60,648 bases of DNA, taken from positions 1 through 60,648 of the forward strand of contig JAIKWD010000036.1 of assembly GCA_024685175.1 (NCBI GenBank). The letters run 5' to 3'. A model generated the notes under the pieces. The model was given only the letters and a program-made list of their open reading frames with translations, did not search any database and had not been told where the DNA came from. Origin of the DNA: Bacteroidales bacterium. Lineage in GTDB: Bacteria; Bacteroidota; Bacteroidia; Bacteroidales; WCHB1-69. Of the stretch, positions 6,260 to 14,930 are shown in pieces. The position numbers and the translations under genes are program-made. Positions within the stretch are counted from its first letter, which is position 1; each line of letters opens with the position of its first letter.

Positions 6260-8302
6260 ATGAAAAGATTATTATGCTTTATAATGGCTATATTGGTTGC
6301 TGGCACTGTTGTGGCTCAGCGCGTTACGATGAACGAAGCTATGCAGGCGGCAAACAATTTCTTGCGTCTTCAGCAAAAATCGGCATCTCGTTGCGCCAAG
6401 GTGTTGACCGAGAATAGGGACACGCTTTTATACATTGTCAATGCCGACAATGCTTTCGTGGTGGTGAGTGGTGACAAGCGTGTGCAACCCATTTTGGCCT
6501 TTTCGGATCATCAACCCTATAACGACAGCGATGTGATTCCTCCTGTCCTGATGTGGCTTGATAACTACCGTCAGCAGATGGTGGCAGTGAAGGCTATGCC
6601 ATATAATTCTTCCGATGTCGATCCTGGATGGTATAGCCAGTCGCCACGTTCTGTCAATAGCGTAGAACCACTCATGCGCTCGCATTGGGACCAAGGGGAG
6701 TTTTACAACTACTACTGTCCCCGCGATTATGCTGGTGCCAACAATCGCACACTAACCGGCTGTGTAGCAACGGCTTTGGGACAGCTTATCTATTACTATC
6801 GTTTTCCCTCAACTGGTGTAGGCTCATACACCTACGTGGATTCCACTTACGGACCTCAGTATGCGGACTATGGCAACACCGTATACGACTATAGTGCCAT
6901 GTGTGATGATCCTACCTCCATCAACCCGGCTATTTCCACGTTGATATATCACTGCGGCGTAGGTGTGGACATGGTTTATGGTGTTGATGGGTCTGGTATG
7001 TATAACCATAGCGCGGCGTATGTGCTGCGCACCTATTTCAAGTACTCTCCAGATACTCGCTATATTTTTCGCGATTCCACTGACTTGGATTGGGACAGCT
7101 TGATCGTGACCAACTTGGAACACAATAAACCCTTGTACTATGCTGGATGGAGCGTGCCTAACATCAATGGACATGGCTTCATTTGCGATGGCTATGATTT
7201 GGTGGACAGTAACTATTACTATCACTTCAATTTTGGCTGGAGTGGCTCCTATGACGGTTATTTCTACACCAATAATCTAAAGCCTGGCGGTTCGAACTTC
7301 AATTTGGCGCAAGAACTCATTGTCGATGCTTATCCTGATACGACTTTGTACGATTATCCTGGAGCATTCGAGTTGACAGGCCGAGATACGCTGACCACTC
7401 CGGCCGGATCTTTTACTGATGGCAGTGCATCATTTGAAAACTATTCTTCCAATATGGACTACACATGGGTCGTACTTCCCGAAGTACAGAATTCCTCGTC
7501 CATAAGCGTTCACTTGTGGTATGACCTTGCCGTTGGTGACACGTTGCTCATATATCGCAATAACTCGACCGTTCCAGTCTATACGTTGACCGATAGTAGC
7601 AATACCTTGGATGTGAATTGGAACTGTGACAAGATTGTTGTCCGATTTGTCTCCGACGATTCTTTGTCCGGTGATGGCTTTAAGTTCAATTATCAGACCA
7701 ATGTCGGTAAATATTGCACGCCTATGGCCACTTATTCGTCGCCGTCCAATACCTTGACCGATGGTAGTGGTGATGCCGATTATTTGCCGTTGACCACCTG
7801 CACCTACAGAATTATGCAAAGCCAATATCCTGCCGTTAAATTCCATGTTAATTATCTTGATTTGGAAGAGAACAAGGATTTCTTGCACTTCTTTAAATCG
7901 CATGTGGCCGATAGCAATTATCTTTTCTCCATAACTGGAACGATGAATGACACCTCGTTCGTGATAGAGAGCAAGCGTGTGGCGTTCATTTTCGAAACGG
8001 ATGCCAAAAACAATGGGAACGGCTTTGAACTGCGGTATGAAGCAGGTCATGTCGGCATGGAGGATGTAGACGCCAATCAATTGAGTATTTATCCCAATCC
8101 TACCCGAGAACAGCTGACGGTGCTCCATATAGAGCCGTCCTCAATTTTGACTATTTATGACTTGTTGGGCAAGCCTGTCCGAAGTCTGGAAGCTGTGGAA
8201 TCGACGATGGTAATTCCTGTGGATGATCTGTCTGCTGGCGTATATTTGTTGCGTGTGGGCACCAAGTCGGGGACCAAAACCCTCAAGTTCGTCAAACAAT
8301 AG
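6260..8302 (+). CDS. Secreted C10-family (streptopain-like) cysteine protease with T9SS sorting domain
   Basis: 680 residues. Signal peptide MKRLLCFIMAILVAGTVVA, a propeptide of the SpeB/interpain type (residues about 20-120, with NADNAFVVVSGDKRVQPILAFSD), then the papain-like peptidase domain. The nucleophile is C168 in TGCVATALGQLIYYY, the histidine is H305 in GHGFICDGY, followed by FNFGWSG as in C10 enzymes. Residues about 370-590 are two CUB-like beta domains. The C-terminus (YPNPTREQL...YDLLGKPVRS...AGVYLLRV...KTLKFVKQ) is a type A T9SS sorting domain, so the enzyme should be exported to the cell surface or medium. Role: degradation of external protein, possibly host protein. Start fixed by signal peptide and -7 box. 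Confidence 0.92.
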   Translation: MKRLLCFIMAILVAGTVVAQRVTMNEAMQAANNFLRLQQKSASRCAKVLTENRDTLLYIVNADNAFVVVSGDKRVQPILAFSDHQPYNDSDVIPPVLMWLDNYRQQMVAVKAMPYNSSDVDPGWYSQSPRSVNSVEPLMRSHWDQGEFYNYYCPRDYAGANNRTLTGCVATALGQLIYYYRFPSTGVGSYTYVDSTYGPQYADYGNTVYDYSAMCDDPTSINPAISTLIYHCGVGVDMVYGVDGSGMYNHSAAYVLRTYFKYSPDTRYIFRDSTDLDWDSLIVTNLEHNKPLYYAGWSVPNINGHGFICDGYDLVDSNYYYHFNFGWSGSYDGYFYTNNLKPGGSNFNLAQELIVDAYPDTTLYDYPGAFELTGRDTLTTPAGSFTDGSASFENYSSNMDYTWVVLPEVQNSSSISVHLWYDLAVGDTLLIYRNNSTVPVYTLTDSSNTLDVNWNCDKIVVRFVSDDSLSGDGFKFNYQTNVGKYCTPMATYSSPSNTLTDGSGDADYLPLTTCTYRIMQSQYPAVKFHVNYLDLEENKDFLHFFKSHVADSNYLFSITGTMNDTSFVIESKRVAFIFETDAKNNGNGFELRYEAGHVGMEDVDANQLSIYPNPTREQLTVLHIEPSSILTIYDLLGKPVRSLEAVESTMVIPVDDLSAGVYLLRVGTKSGTKTLKFVKQ

Positions 8303-8314
8303 CGTTATTTATTG

Positions 8315-8322
8315 TATCTTTG
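8315..8322 (+). promoter_or_regulatory. -7 box (TATCTTTG) of the PhnP-like hydrolase gene
   Basis: TATCTTTG in the 44-base gap, 24 bases ahead of the ATG at 8347. Confidence 0.5.
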
Positions 8323-8346
8323 CAGGCATTTTGAAAGAAGGGTATA

Positions 8347-9111
8347 ATGAAAGTAACGCTTTTAGGCACAGGCACTTCGCAAGGCGTTCCCGTGGTGGGA
8401 TGCCAGTGTGACGTGTGTCGTTCCTCCGATCCTCGTGACGCGCGTCTGCGTACTTCGGCATTTGTGGAGGTCAAAGGCACGCGTTTGCTTATAGATGCCG
8501 GCCCCGATCTGAGGCAACAGCTTCTGCGCAACCACATCACTATGGTGGATGCCATTTTGGTGACTCACGAGCATAAGGATCACCTTGGCGGCGTGGATGA
8601 TATTCGTCCCATCTATTTTCAGAAGAGGGCTCCTATTGAAATCTACGGCCTACAACGTGTCCTCAATGTCATTCGTAAGGATTATGACTATGCCTTCAAG
8701 CCTCATCCATATCCGGGTGTGCCCTCCCTGCACCTTAATCCCATCAAGGACGATCCGTTTGTCGTCAACGGTGTGGAAATCCTGCCCATTCATGTTCGCC
8801 ACCTGACACTGCCCATCCTAGGCTATCGTATCGGTAACTTTGGCTATGTGACCGATGCTAGTTTCATACCCGAGACCGATTTGAACAAGTTAAAAGGCCT
8901 TGATGTATTGGTGTTGAATGCCTTACGTATCAAAGAACACTATTCCCACTTTAACTTGGCGCAGGCCCTTCATGTCATTGAACTACTTGCGCCTAAACGT
9001 GCCTATCTTACCCATATCTCCCACGAGATGGGGCGGTATGTCGAAGTGTCACCCATGTTGCCTGACAACGTCTTTTTGGGTGAAGATGGTATGGTTATTG
9101 ATATGCAATAA
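8347..9111 (+). CDS. MBL-fold metallo-hydrolase, PhnP-like
   Basis: 254 residues. The N-terminus LLGTGTSQGVPVVGC and QCDVCRSSDPRDARLRTSA are typical of the PhnP/phosphoribosyl cyclic phosphodiesterase branch of the metallo-beta-lactamase fold. The metal motif THEHKDHLGG (HxHxDH), H-containing PIHVRHLTLPILGYRIG, and TDASFIPE supply the remaining ligands. Predicted cytoplasmic phosphodiesterase-type hydrolase; the substrate is not known because no phn genes are nearby. It has its own -7 box in the short gap after the protease gene. Confidence 0.88.
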   Translation: MKVTLLGTGTSQGVPVVGCQCDVCRSSDPRDARLRTSAFVEVKGTRLLIDAGPDLRQQLLRNHITMVDAILVTHEHKDHLGGVDDIRPIYFQKRAPIEIYGLQRVLNVIRKDYDYAFKPHPYPGVPSLHLNPIKDDPFVVNGVEILPIHVRHLTLPILGYRIGNFGYVTDASFIPETDLNKLKGLDVLVLNALRIKEHYSHFNLAQALHVIELLAPKRAYLTHISHEMGRYVEVSPMLPDNVFLGEDGMVIDMQ

Positions 9112-9127
9112 ATACAAGCTTTTTTTG

Positions 9128-9135
9128 TACATTTG
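9128..9135 (+). promoter_or_regulatory. -7 box (TACATTTG) upstream of the carboxyltransferase-like gene
   Basis: TACATTTG 73 bases before the ATG at 9209, giving a leader of about 65 bases. No clear -33 element. Confidence 0.45.
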
Positions 9136-9208
9136 CACCCCTGAATGAGGTTAGTGCTGTTTTTACGCATAATCATCAGGATATTAATAACTTAAAGTGT
9201 TTTTTACT

Positions 9209-10996
9209 ATGGGTAGAAAGATAAAGTTTTGTTTGGTTTATCGCGACATGTGGCAATCTTCTGGTAAGTATCAGCCTCGCGTAGATCAATTGAAGGAGAT
9301 TGCGCCCGTCATTGTGAAGATGGGTTGTTTTGACAGAGTGGAAACGAATGGTGGCGCCTTTGAGCAGGTTAACTTGTTATACGGCGAGAACCCCAATCGT
9401 GCCGTGCGCGAATGGACACGACCATTGCGCGAAGCAGGCATCCAAACACAGATGCTGGAACGTGCATTGAATGGCCTCCGTATGTACCCGGTGCCTGCAG
9501 ATGTACGCCGACTAATGTGTAAGGTGAAGAAAGCACAAGGCGTGGACGTGGTCCGCTCTTTCTGCGGCTTGAACGACTATCGTAACTTGGAGCTCTCTAT
9601 TAAATATGCCAATGAGTTTGGCTTGATTTCGCAAGCTGCCCTCAGCATCACGCACTCTCCAGTGCACACTATCGAGCACTATATGGAGATTGTGGACAAA
9701 TACGTGGCATATGGCGCCAAGGAGATTGGCTTGAAAGACATGGCCGGCATCGGTCGTCCTGCCACCTTGGGTAAACTTGTGAAATGCATCAAGGAAAAAT
9801 ACCCGCAAATAGTGATTCAATACCACGGACATACTGGCCCCGGCCTTTCCATGGCTTCCGTCCTAGAGGTATGCAGGGCTGGCGCCGACATTATCGATGT
9901 GGCTATGGAACCGCTCTCCTGGGGCATGGTTCATCCCGACGTTATTGCCGTTCATGCCATGCTTAAGGATGCCGGCTTCGAAGTTAAGGATATTGACATG
10001 AACGCCTACATGGAGGCCCGTGCCTTGACCCAGAAGTTTATGGACGATTTTCTCGGCTACTTCATTGAGCCGAAGAATAAGATCTGTACCTCCTTGTTGA
10101 TAGGATGCGGCCTTCCCGGAGGCATGATGGGGTCCATGATGGCCGATTTAAAAGGGCTTAAGGATGCCATCAATATGGCCTTGCGTCAGGCAGGCAAGCG
10201 CGAGATGTCCGAAGACGAACTGCTCGTCAAGTTGTTCGACGAAGTGCAATATGTCTGGCCACGCGTGGGTACCCCTGGCTTGGTGACACCGTTCAGCCAA
10301 TATGTGAAGAATATTGCCTTGATGAATATCCTCGCCGAGGCGCAGGGCAAACCTCGTTATTCCAACATGGACGACAAGATGTGGGACATGATCCTCGGTC
10401 GTTGCGGCCGTTTGCCTGGCACGTTGGCTCCTGAAATCGTCGAGCTGGCCAAGGAAAAGGGCTACGAGTTCTTCGACGGCGTACCGCAAGACAACTATCC
10501 CGACGAGTTACCCAAGTATCGTAAGATGATGGAAGAGAGAGGATGGGATGTCGGTCAGGATGAGGAAGAACTCTTTGAACTGGCTATGCATGAACGTCAA
10601 TACATTGACTATAAAGAGGGTAGGGCTAAGAAGAACTTTGAGGCTGCCCTTGCGCAAGCTAAAGAGAAATCCAATATCCGCGAGGTCGTCAAGATTGTCA
10701 AGATGCCAGAAGTGATTAAGCAAGAGGTCATTGACAAGGTGTTGGCCAAGGAACCTGACGCCAAGATGGTTGTGGCTCCTGTGTCTGGTCGCGTAGTCTG
10801 GGAACTCGCCGTGGACGAACCATCTATGGCAAAGCCTCTGGGAACTCCCTACAAAGAAGGCGACATCGTTTGCTTTGTGGCCGCCTATTATGGCAATGAA
10901 GAGGTCCATACGCTTTATGACGGCCGACTGATAGAAGTCGTGGCCAAACAAGGCGATAAAGTAGAAAAAGGCGATGTGATCGCTTTTGTGAAATAA
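9209..10996 (+). CDS. Oxaloacetate decarboxylase/pyruvate carboxylase-B-like protein lacking the biotinyl lysine
   Basis: 595 residues. Residues 1-290 form an HMGL-like TIM barrel: YRDMWQSS holds the metal-binding Asp, KDMAGIG the active-site Lys and QYHGHTGPG the two metal-binding His. Residues 300-450 resemble the PYC/OADA domain (GGMMGSMM, YVWPRVGTPGLVTPFSQYV). The last 75 residues fold like a biotinyl domain (APVSGRV...YKEGD...GDKVEKGDVIAFV), but where EAMKM should be the protein reads AAYYG, so Y561 replaces the biotinylated Lys. Catalysis by biotin transfer is therefore doubtful; it may be a biotin-free lyase or aldolase. The ATG at 9209 is preferred over an in-frame GTG at 9197. The CPBP gene follows after one base. 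Confidence 0.8.
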   Translation: MGRKIKFCLVYRDMWQSSGKYQPRVDQLKEIAPVIVKMGCFDRVETNGGAFEQVNLLYGENPNRAVREWTRPLREAGIQTQMLERALNGLRMYPVPADVRRLMCKVKKAQGVDVVRSFCGLNDYRNLELSIKYANEFGLISQAALSITHSPVHTIEHYMEIVDKYVAYGAKEIGLKDMAGIGRPATLGKLVKCIKEKYPQIVIQYHGHTGPGLSMASVLEVCRAGADIIDVAMEPLSWGMVHPDVIAVHAMLKDAGFEVKDIDMNAYMEARALTQKFMDDFLGYFIEPKNKICTSLLIGCGLPGGMMGSMMADLKGLKDAINMALRQAGKREMSEDELLVKLFDEVQYVWPRVGTPGLVTPFSQYVKNIALMNILAEAQGKPRYSNMDDKMWDMILGRCGRLPGTLAPEIVELAKEKGYEFFDGVPQDNYPDELPKYRKMMEERGWDVGQDEEELFELAMHERQYIDYKEGRAKKNFEAALAQAKEKSNIREVVKIVKMPEVIKQEVIDKVLAKEPDAKMVVAPVSGRVVWELAVDEPSMAKPLGTPYKEGDIVCFVAAYYGNEEVHTLYDGRLIEVVAKQGDKVEKGDVIAFVK

Positions 10997-10997
10997 G

Positions 10998-11915
10998 ATG
11001 ATGAAGTTTTTCAAGCCTTTTTTAGAAGGCAAGAATAGATTTGTGCAATTATTGTTCCTGCTACTCTTTATAGTAGTGGGAACAATTGTGTTTAGCGGCT
11101 TGGGTGGCTTGATAGCCAGGGTGGTCTATCACACTGGTGATATGTATCAGGCCTCAAGTCCGGGCGGATTTGTCCGTATCACGCAAGCCTTCGCCTCCAT
11201 AGGCATGTTTCTCGTGCCTGCACTGCTCTTTGCGTATGCCCAGGACCATAAATGGCTCCATTATAACGCTGGTGATCGTAAACCGCATTATTTGCTAGTC
11301 AATGTAACCTTGATACTCTCGATCGTGATTCTACCCGTCGTGGCCTTGTTATCACAGTGGAATCAAGCCATCCAACTTCCCGAGAACATGTCGGGATTGC
11401 AAAATTGGATGAACGAAATGGATGCGCAGGCGGAATCTATTATGCATACGTTGACGGTTCGCCATGACTATGCCACACTAGCGGTCAATATCCTAGTCAT
11501 GGCCCTGTTACCTGCTGTATGTGAGGAGTTTATGTTTCAGGGTACTATACAGCAGTTTTTGACCAAGTGGTCAAATAAGCCGCACCTGGCCATCTGGATT
11601 ACCGCTTTGATATTCAGTATTATACATTTTCAATTTAGCGGATTCATACCTCGTCTGCTGTTGGGTGCCTATTTGGGATATCTCTTCTATTGGAGCCGTT
11701 CACTATGGCTGCCCGTGTTGGCTCATTTCCTGCACAATGCGCTTTCTCTATTGATAGATTTTACCATGCAGGGTAGAGGTATTGTCATTGATGACATGAA
11801 ATTCACAGACGTGCGTGGCTCCATCCCCATGGTGGTGTCATGTGCGCTGGTGACGGTCATAAGCTTGATCTTTATGTGGCGCACGCAGAAGGAGTTATAT
11901 GGTCAGGAAAAATGA
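10998..11915 (+). CDS. CPBP-family intramembrane protease homologue
   Basis: 305 residues with about seven to eight membrane segments. The C-terminal half carries the ABI/CPBP (Rce1-like) motifs: EEFMFQG (E176, E177), FSIIHF and HFLHNAL. The usual motif 1 is EExxxR; here the arginine place holds Q181. The family includes prenyl-protein peptidases and bacteriocin self-immunity proteins; the substrate is unknown. Starts one base after the preceding stop, so translationally linked to it. Its stop is two bases from the convergent mnmA stop with no room for a dedicated terminator. Confidence 0.85.
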   Translation: MMKFFKPFLEGKNRFVQLLFLLLFIVVGTIVFSGLGGLIARVVYHTGDMYQASSPGGFVRITQAFASIGMFLVPALLFAYAQDHKWLHYNAGDRKPHYLLVNVTLILSIVILPVVALLSQWNQAIQLPENMSGLQNWMNEMDAQAESIMHTLTVRHDYATLAVNILVMALLPAVCEEFMFQGTIQQFLTKWSNKPHLAIWITALIFSIIHFQFSGFIPRLLLGAYLGYLFYWSRSLWLPVLAHFLHNALSLLIDFTMQGRGIVIDDMKFTDVRGSIPMVVSCALVTVISLIFMWRTQKELYGQEK

Positions 11916-11917
11916 TT

Positions 11918-12997
11918 CTATTGGATTATTCCTCCACCGACTAAGTCGTCGCCTTCGTAGAAAACGACGCTTTGGCCAGGGGTGACGGACTCAACGGGCT
12001 CATCAAAAACTATGCGTATGCCATTGTCCTGGTGAAACAGTTTCGCTGGTGCGCCTTTGCTGCGATACCGGATACGGCAATCAAAACAATCTCCGTCTGT
12101 AAAATCATTGTATTTCAATAGATTAATGTCGTTTACTTGAAGCTCTGCTAAAAGCAGATCTTCTTTAGCTCCGATCACTACATTGTTGTGTTCTCCATCG
12201 AGGTGTACCACATAGGCTGGTTCGCCCAGGGCTATGCCCAGGCCGCGACGTTGCCCGATGGTGTAGTTGAAGAGTCCTTGATGGCGACCCAATATCTTGC
12301 CTGTGGTGTCCACGAAATTGCCTTGGGGGTGTAGCTCGTGCAACTGAGGGACATTCTTCTCTAAGAAATTGCGATAGTTGTTATCAGGCACAAAGCAGAT
12401 CTCCTCACTCTCTTTTTTCTGTGACAGTTTAACAAAACCGTGTTGGGCAGCTATGTCGCGCACTTCAGCCTTGCTGAGGCCTCCCAACGGGAAGAGAGTA
12501 CGTTGTAGTTGCTCTGAGGTGAGCCGCCACAAGAAGTAGGTTTGGTCTTTCTGTTGGTCTTTCCCTTTCTGCAAGAAAAAGTGCCCATCGCGTTGCGCGA
12601 TGCGGGCATAGTGCCCCGTGGCTAGCTTGTTGCAGCCTAACTCATCAGCCATTTGAAGCAGGAGTCCCCATTTGATGACAGGATTGCACAGCACGCAAGG
12701 GTTTGGGGTACGGCATTGAAGGTATTCGTCAATGAAATTCTGTATTACAGTCTGGCGGAACGTGTCGCGAGCATCGAGAATATGATGTTCGAAACCAAGC
12801 TTTTCGGCCAAATGCTTGGCTTCCATGATGGAGTCTATGGAGCAACATCCCTTCTCGCGGGCAATACAGCTTTCTGAAATTGAGTCGAAGGTGCGAAAGG
12901 TGACACCCACCAGCTCATATCCCTCTTCTTGCAGCAGCATTGCGGAAACTCCGCTGTCTATGCCGCCGCTCATGGCCATTAATACACGTTCTTTCAT
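11918..12997 (-). CDS. mnmA: tRNA-uridine 2-sulfurtransferase MnmA
   Basis: 359 residues, normal length. Adds sulfur to C2 of uridine 34 in Lys, Glu and Gln tRNAs using ATP and persulfide sulfur. MAMSGGIDSGVSA is the PP-loop; CRTPNPCVLCN holds the first catalytic Cys and EEICFVPDNNYRNFL the second; FNYTIGQRRGLGIA is the family signature. The C-terminal beta-barrel is complete (VTPGQSVVFYEGDDLVGGGII). Last gene of the long minus-strand operon, overlapping the upstream DUF4296 gene by four bases (ATGA). Confidence 0.96.
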   Translation of the reverse strand: MKERVLMAMSGGIDSGVSAMLLQEEGYELVGVTFRTFDSISESCIAREKGCCSIDSIMEAKHLAEKLGFEHHILDARDTFRQTVIQNFIDEYLQCRTPNPCVLCNPVIKWGLLLQMADELGCNKLATGHYARIAQRDGHFFLQKGKDQQKDQTYFLWRLTSEQLQRTLFPLGGLSKAEVRDIAAQHGFVKLSQKKESEEICFVPDNNYRNFLEKNVPQLHELHPQGNFVDTTGKILGRHQGLFNYTIGQRRGLGIALGEPAYVVHLDGEHNNVVIGAKEDLLLAELQVNDINLLKYNDFTDGDCFDCRIRYRSKGAPAKLFHQDNGIRIVFDEPVESVTPGQSVVFYEGDDLVGGGIIQ

Positions 12998-13455
12998 GGT
13001 TGTGGTTGGTTGTTTGGGGTTTCTGATTGACTTTGCTCATCCAAGGTTAACGCTTGGCTTTCAAGGTATAAATCCTCAGGTGTTTTGGGTAACGTGTCTA
13101 AGACAGCCAACTCTTTTTTCTTCTGGAGAATAATGGCATGAGCTTCGGAAAGCAGCTTCTCCGACATGTCCTCGTCGCCCATGTAATATTCAATGGATTT
13201 GTTGAATTGCTCACGGGTCACGCCATAGCGGTCAAAAAGATCCTTGTAATAGGCTTTTGTGCTCTCGAAACGGTTGACGGTATCCGCGGGATTGAAAAAC
13301 AAAACGCTTTCAATCAGATAGCTTTCAGCGATCAGTTTTACCATGGTGCTTCTGCCAATCAAGTTGTCGGGCTTCTTTTGTACCTGTTTTTTATGACAGC
13401 TTGCGCTCAGCAATACCAGAGGAATAAGCAATAGATAAATTATTTTTTTTTTCAT
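12994..13455 (-). CDS. DUF4296 family lipoprotein
   Basis: 153 residues. Lipoprotein signal peptide with lipobox LLSASC, so probably anchored in a membrane facing the periplasm. The body (MVKLIAESYLIESVLFF, YKDLFDRYGVTREQFNKSIEYY, MSEKLLSEAHAIILQKK) is the helical DUF4296 domain seen across Bacteroidota; its role is unknown. Pro/Gln/Ser-rich tail. It overlaps its neighbours on both sides by four bases, indicating translational coupling with cca and mnmA. Confidence 0.88.
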   Translation of the reverse strand: MKKKIIYLLLIPLVLLSASCHKKQVQKKPDNLIGRSTMVKLIAESYLIESVLFFNPADTVNRFESTKAYYKDLFDRYGVTREQFNKSIEYYMGDEDMSEKLLSEAHAIILQKKKELAVLDTLPKTPEDLYLESQALTLDEQSQSETPNNQPQP

Positions 13456-14906
13456 GACAATTCTTCGGGCTTGTTTTTGATCTCATATCCCAATTTAACG
13501 CCTTCATCCAGCATTCGTTGCAAAGCGGCTGGGCGGGTGTTCTCAATCTCTCCGTCCAGAATAGCATCGCAAACGGCATCCTTGATGATGCCGATATCCT
13601 TGCATGGCGGCATCTCGAAGGTCTTCATTATGTCTTCTCCGTCGAAAGGCGGGCGCCAATTGCGCAGCTTGTCCTTCTCTTCGATTTCGTGCAGTTTCTC
13701 GCGTACTTTGGCGAAATTTTGGAAACAGCGGGTGATCTTGGCCGAGTTTTTGGAGGTGACGTCGGCGTGGCATAGCATCATCAGGTCGTCGATGTCGTCG
13801 CCTGCCTCGAAGAGGAGCCGGCGCACGGCAGAGTCGGTTACCTCGTCTTCCACAAGGGCTATGGGACGCAGGTGCAGCCCTACCAACTTTTGCACATATT
13901 TCATCTTTTCGTTGTTGGGCATGTGCAACCGTCTGAAGATGCTGCCCACTATCCTTACGCCCACTGCGTCGTGTCCGTGGAAAGTCCATCCCACAACCGG
14001 GTCGAAGCGCTTGGTGGCGGGCTTGGCCACGTCGTGCAGCAAAGCCGCCCACTCGAGCCACAGGTTGGGCTTCTCGCTGGCCATCGCTATGTTGTCCACC
14101 ACTTCCAGGGTGTGCAGGAAGTTGTCCTTGTGCCCCTTGCCATTGATGAACTGCACGCCTTGCAGGGCACAGATCTCTGGCAGGAACCTCTCTAACAAAT
14201 GGCTTTCATCCAATAGCTTGATGCCTTTCGATGGGCGCAGGCAGACCAATATCTTGTTGAACTCCTCAACAATGCGTTCCTTGGATATGATGTCGAGACG
14301 GTAGGCATTGCGCTTGATGGCTTCGAAGGTCTCGGGGTAGATATCGAAGTTGAGTTGAGTGGCGAACCGTACGGCCCGCATCATCCGCAGAGGGTCGTCG
14401 GAGAAAGTCTTGTCGGGGTCGCAGGGTGTGCGGATGAGCTTGCTCTTGATGTCGCCGATGCCGTCGAAGGGATCGACCAACTCGTATGGGTGCTCTCCGT
14501 TGAGGGAGATGGCCATTGCGTTGATGGTGAAGTCGCGGCGCATCTGGTCGTCTTCCAGCGTGCCGTCTTCCACCACGGGCTTGCGGGAGTCATGGCTGTA
14601 CGATTCGCGGCGTGCGCCTACGAACTCGATGACGCAGCCCTCGTAGTTGAACTGCGCCGTGCCGAAATTGCGATAAACGTTTACATGCAAGTCAGGGTCG
14701 ATCATGGCTGCCGTGCGTTTGGCCAACTCAATGCCGCTGCCTACGGTCACGATGTCGATGTCGGTGTTGTGGCGCCGCATGATCAAGTCGCGCACCACCC
14801 CGCCAACCACGAATGCGCTAACACCTAACTCGTTGGCTGCGTGAGAAACCAGCTCGTAGATGGGGTGGGTGAGTACTTGCTTGTATTTTCCGTTGTTTGT
14901 ATTCAA
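13452..14906 (-). CDS. cca: CCA-adding tRNA nucleotidyltransferase with HD domain
   Basis: 484 residues. Class II nucleotidyltransferase that builds or repairs the tRNA 3' CCA end. FVVGGVVRDLIMRR is the GG-x-VRD head motif and NTDIDIV the DxD metal site; RRDFTINAMAI and DPLRMMRAVRFATQL follow as in the family. A C-terminal HD domain (WAALLHDVAKP...FHGHDAVG) is present, as in many bacterial CCA enzymes with phosphohydrolase activity. Separated by 24 bases from the upstream PNGase-like gene and overlapping DUF4296 by four bases. Confidence 0.95.
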   Translation of the reverse strand: MNTNNGKYKQVLTHPIYELVSHAANELGVSAFVVGGVVRDLIMRRHNTDIDIVTVGSGIELAKRTAAMIDPDLHVNVYRNFGTAQFNYEGCVIEFVGARRESYSHDSRKPVVEDGTLEDDQMRRDFTINAMAISLNGEHPYELVDPFDGIGDIKSKLIRTPCDPDKTFSDDPLRMMRAVRFATQLNFDIYPETFEAIKRNAYRLDIISKERIVEEFNKILVCLRPSKGIKLLDESHLLERFLPEICALQGVQFINGKGHKDNFLHTLEVVDNIAMASEKPNLWLEWAALLHDVAKPATKRFDPVVGWTFHGHDAVGVRIVGSIFRRLHMPNNEKMKYVQKLVGLHLRPIALVEDEVTDSAVRRLLFEAGDDIDDLMMLCHADVTSKNSAKITRCFQNFAKVREKLHEIEEKDKLRNWRPPFDGEDIMKTFEMPPCKDIGIIKDAVCDAILDGEIENTRPAALQRMLDEGVKLGYEIKNKPEELS

Positions 14907-14930
14907 GATGATGCTATTTAGTTCAGGTTT

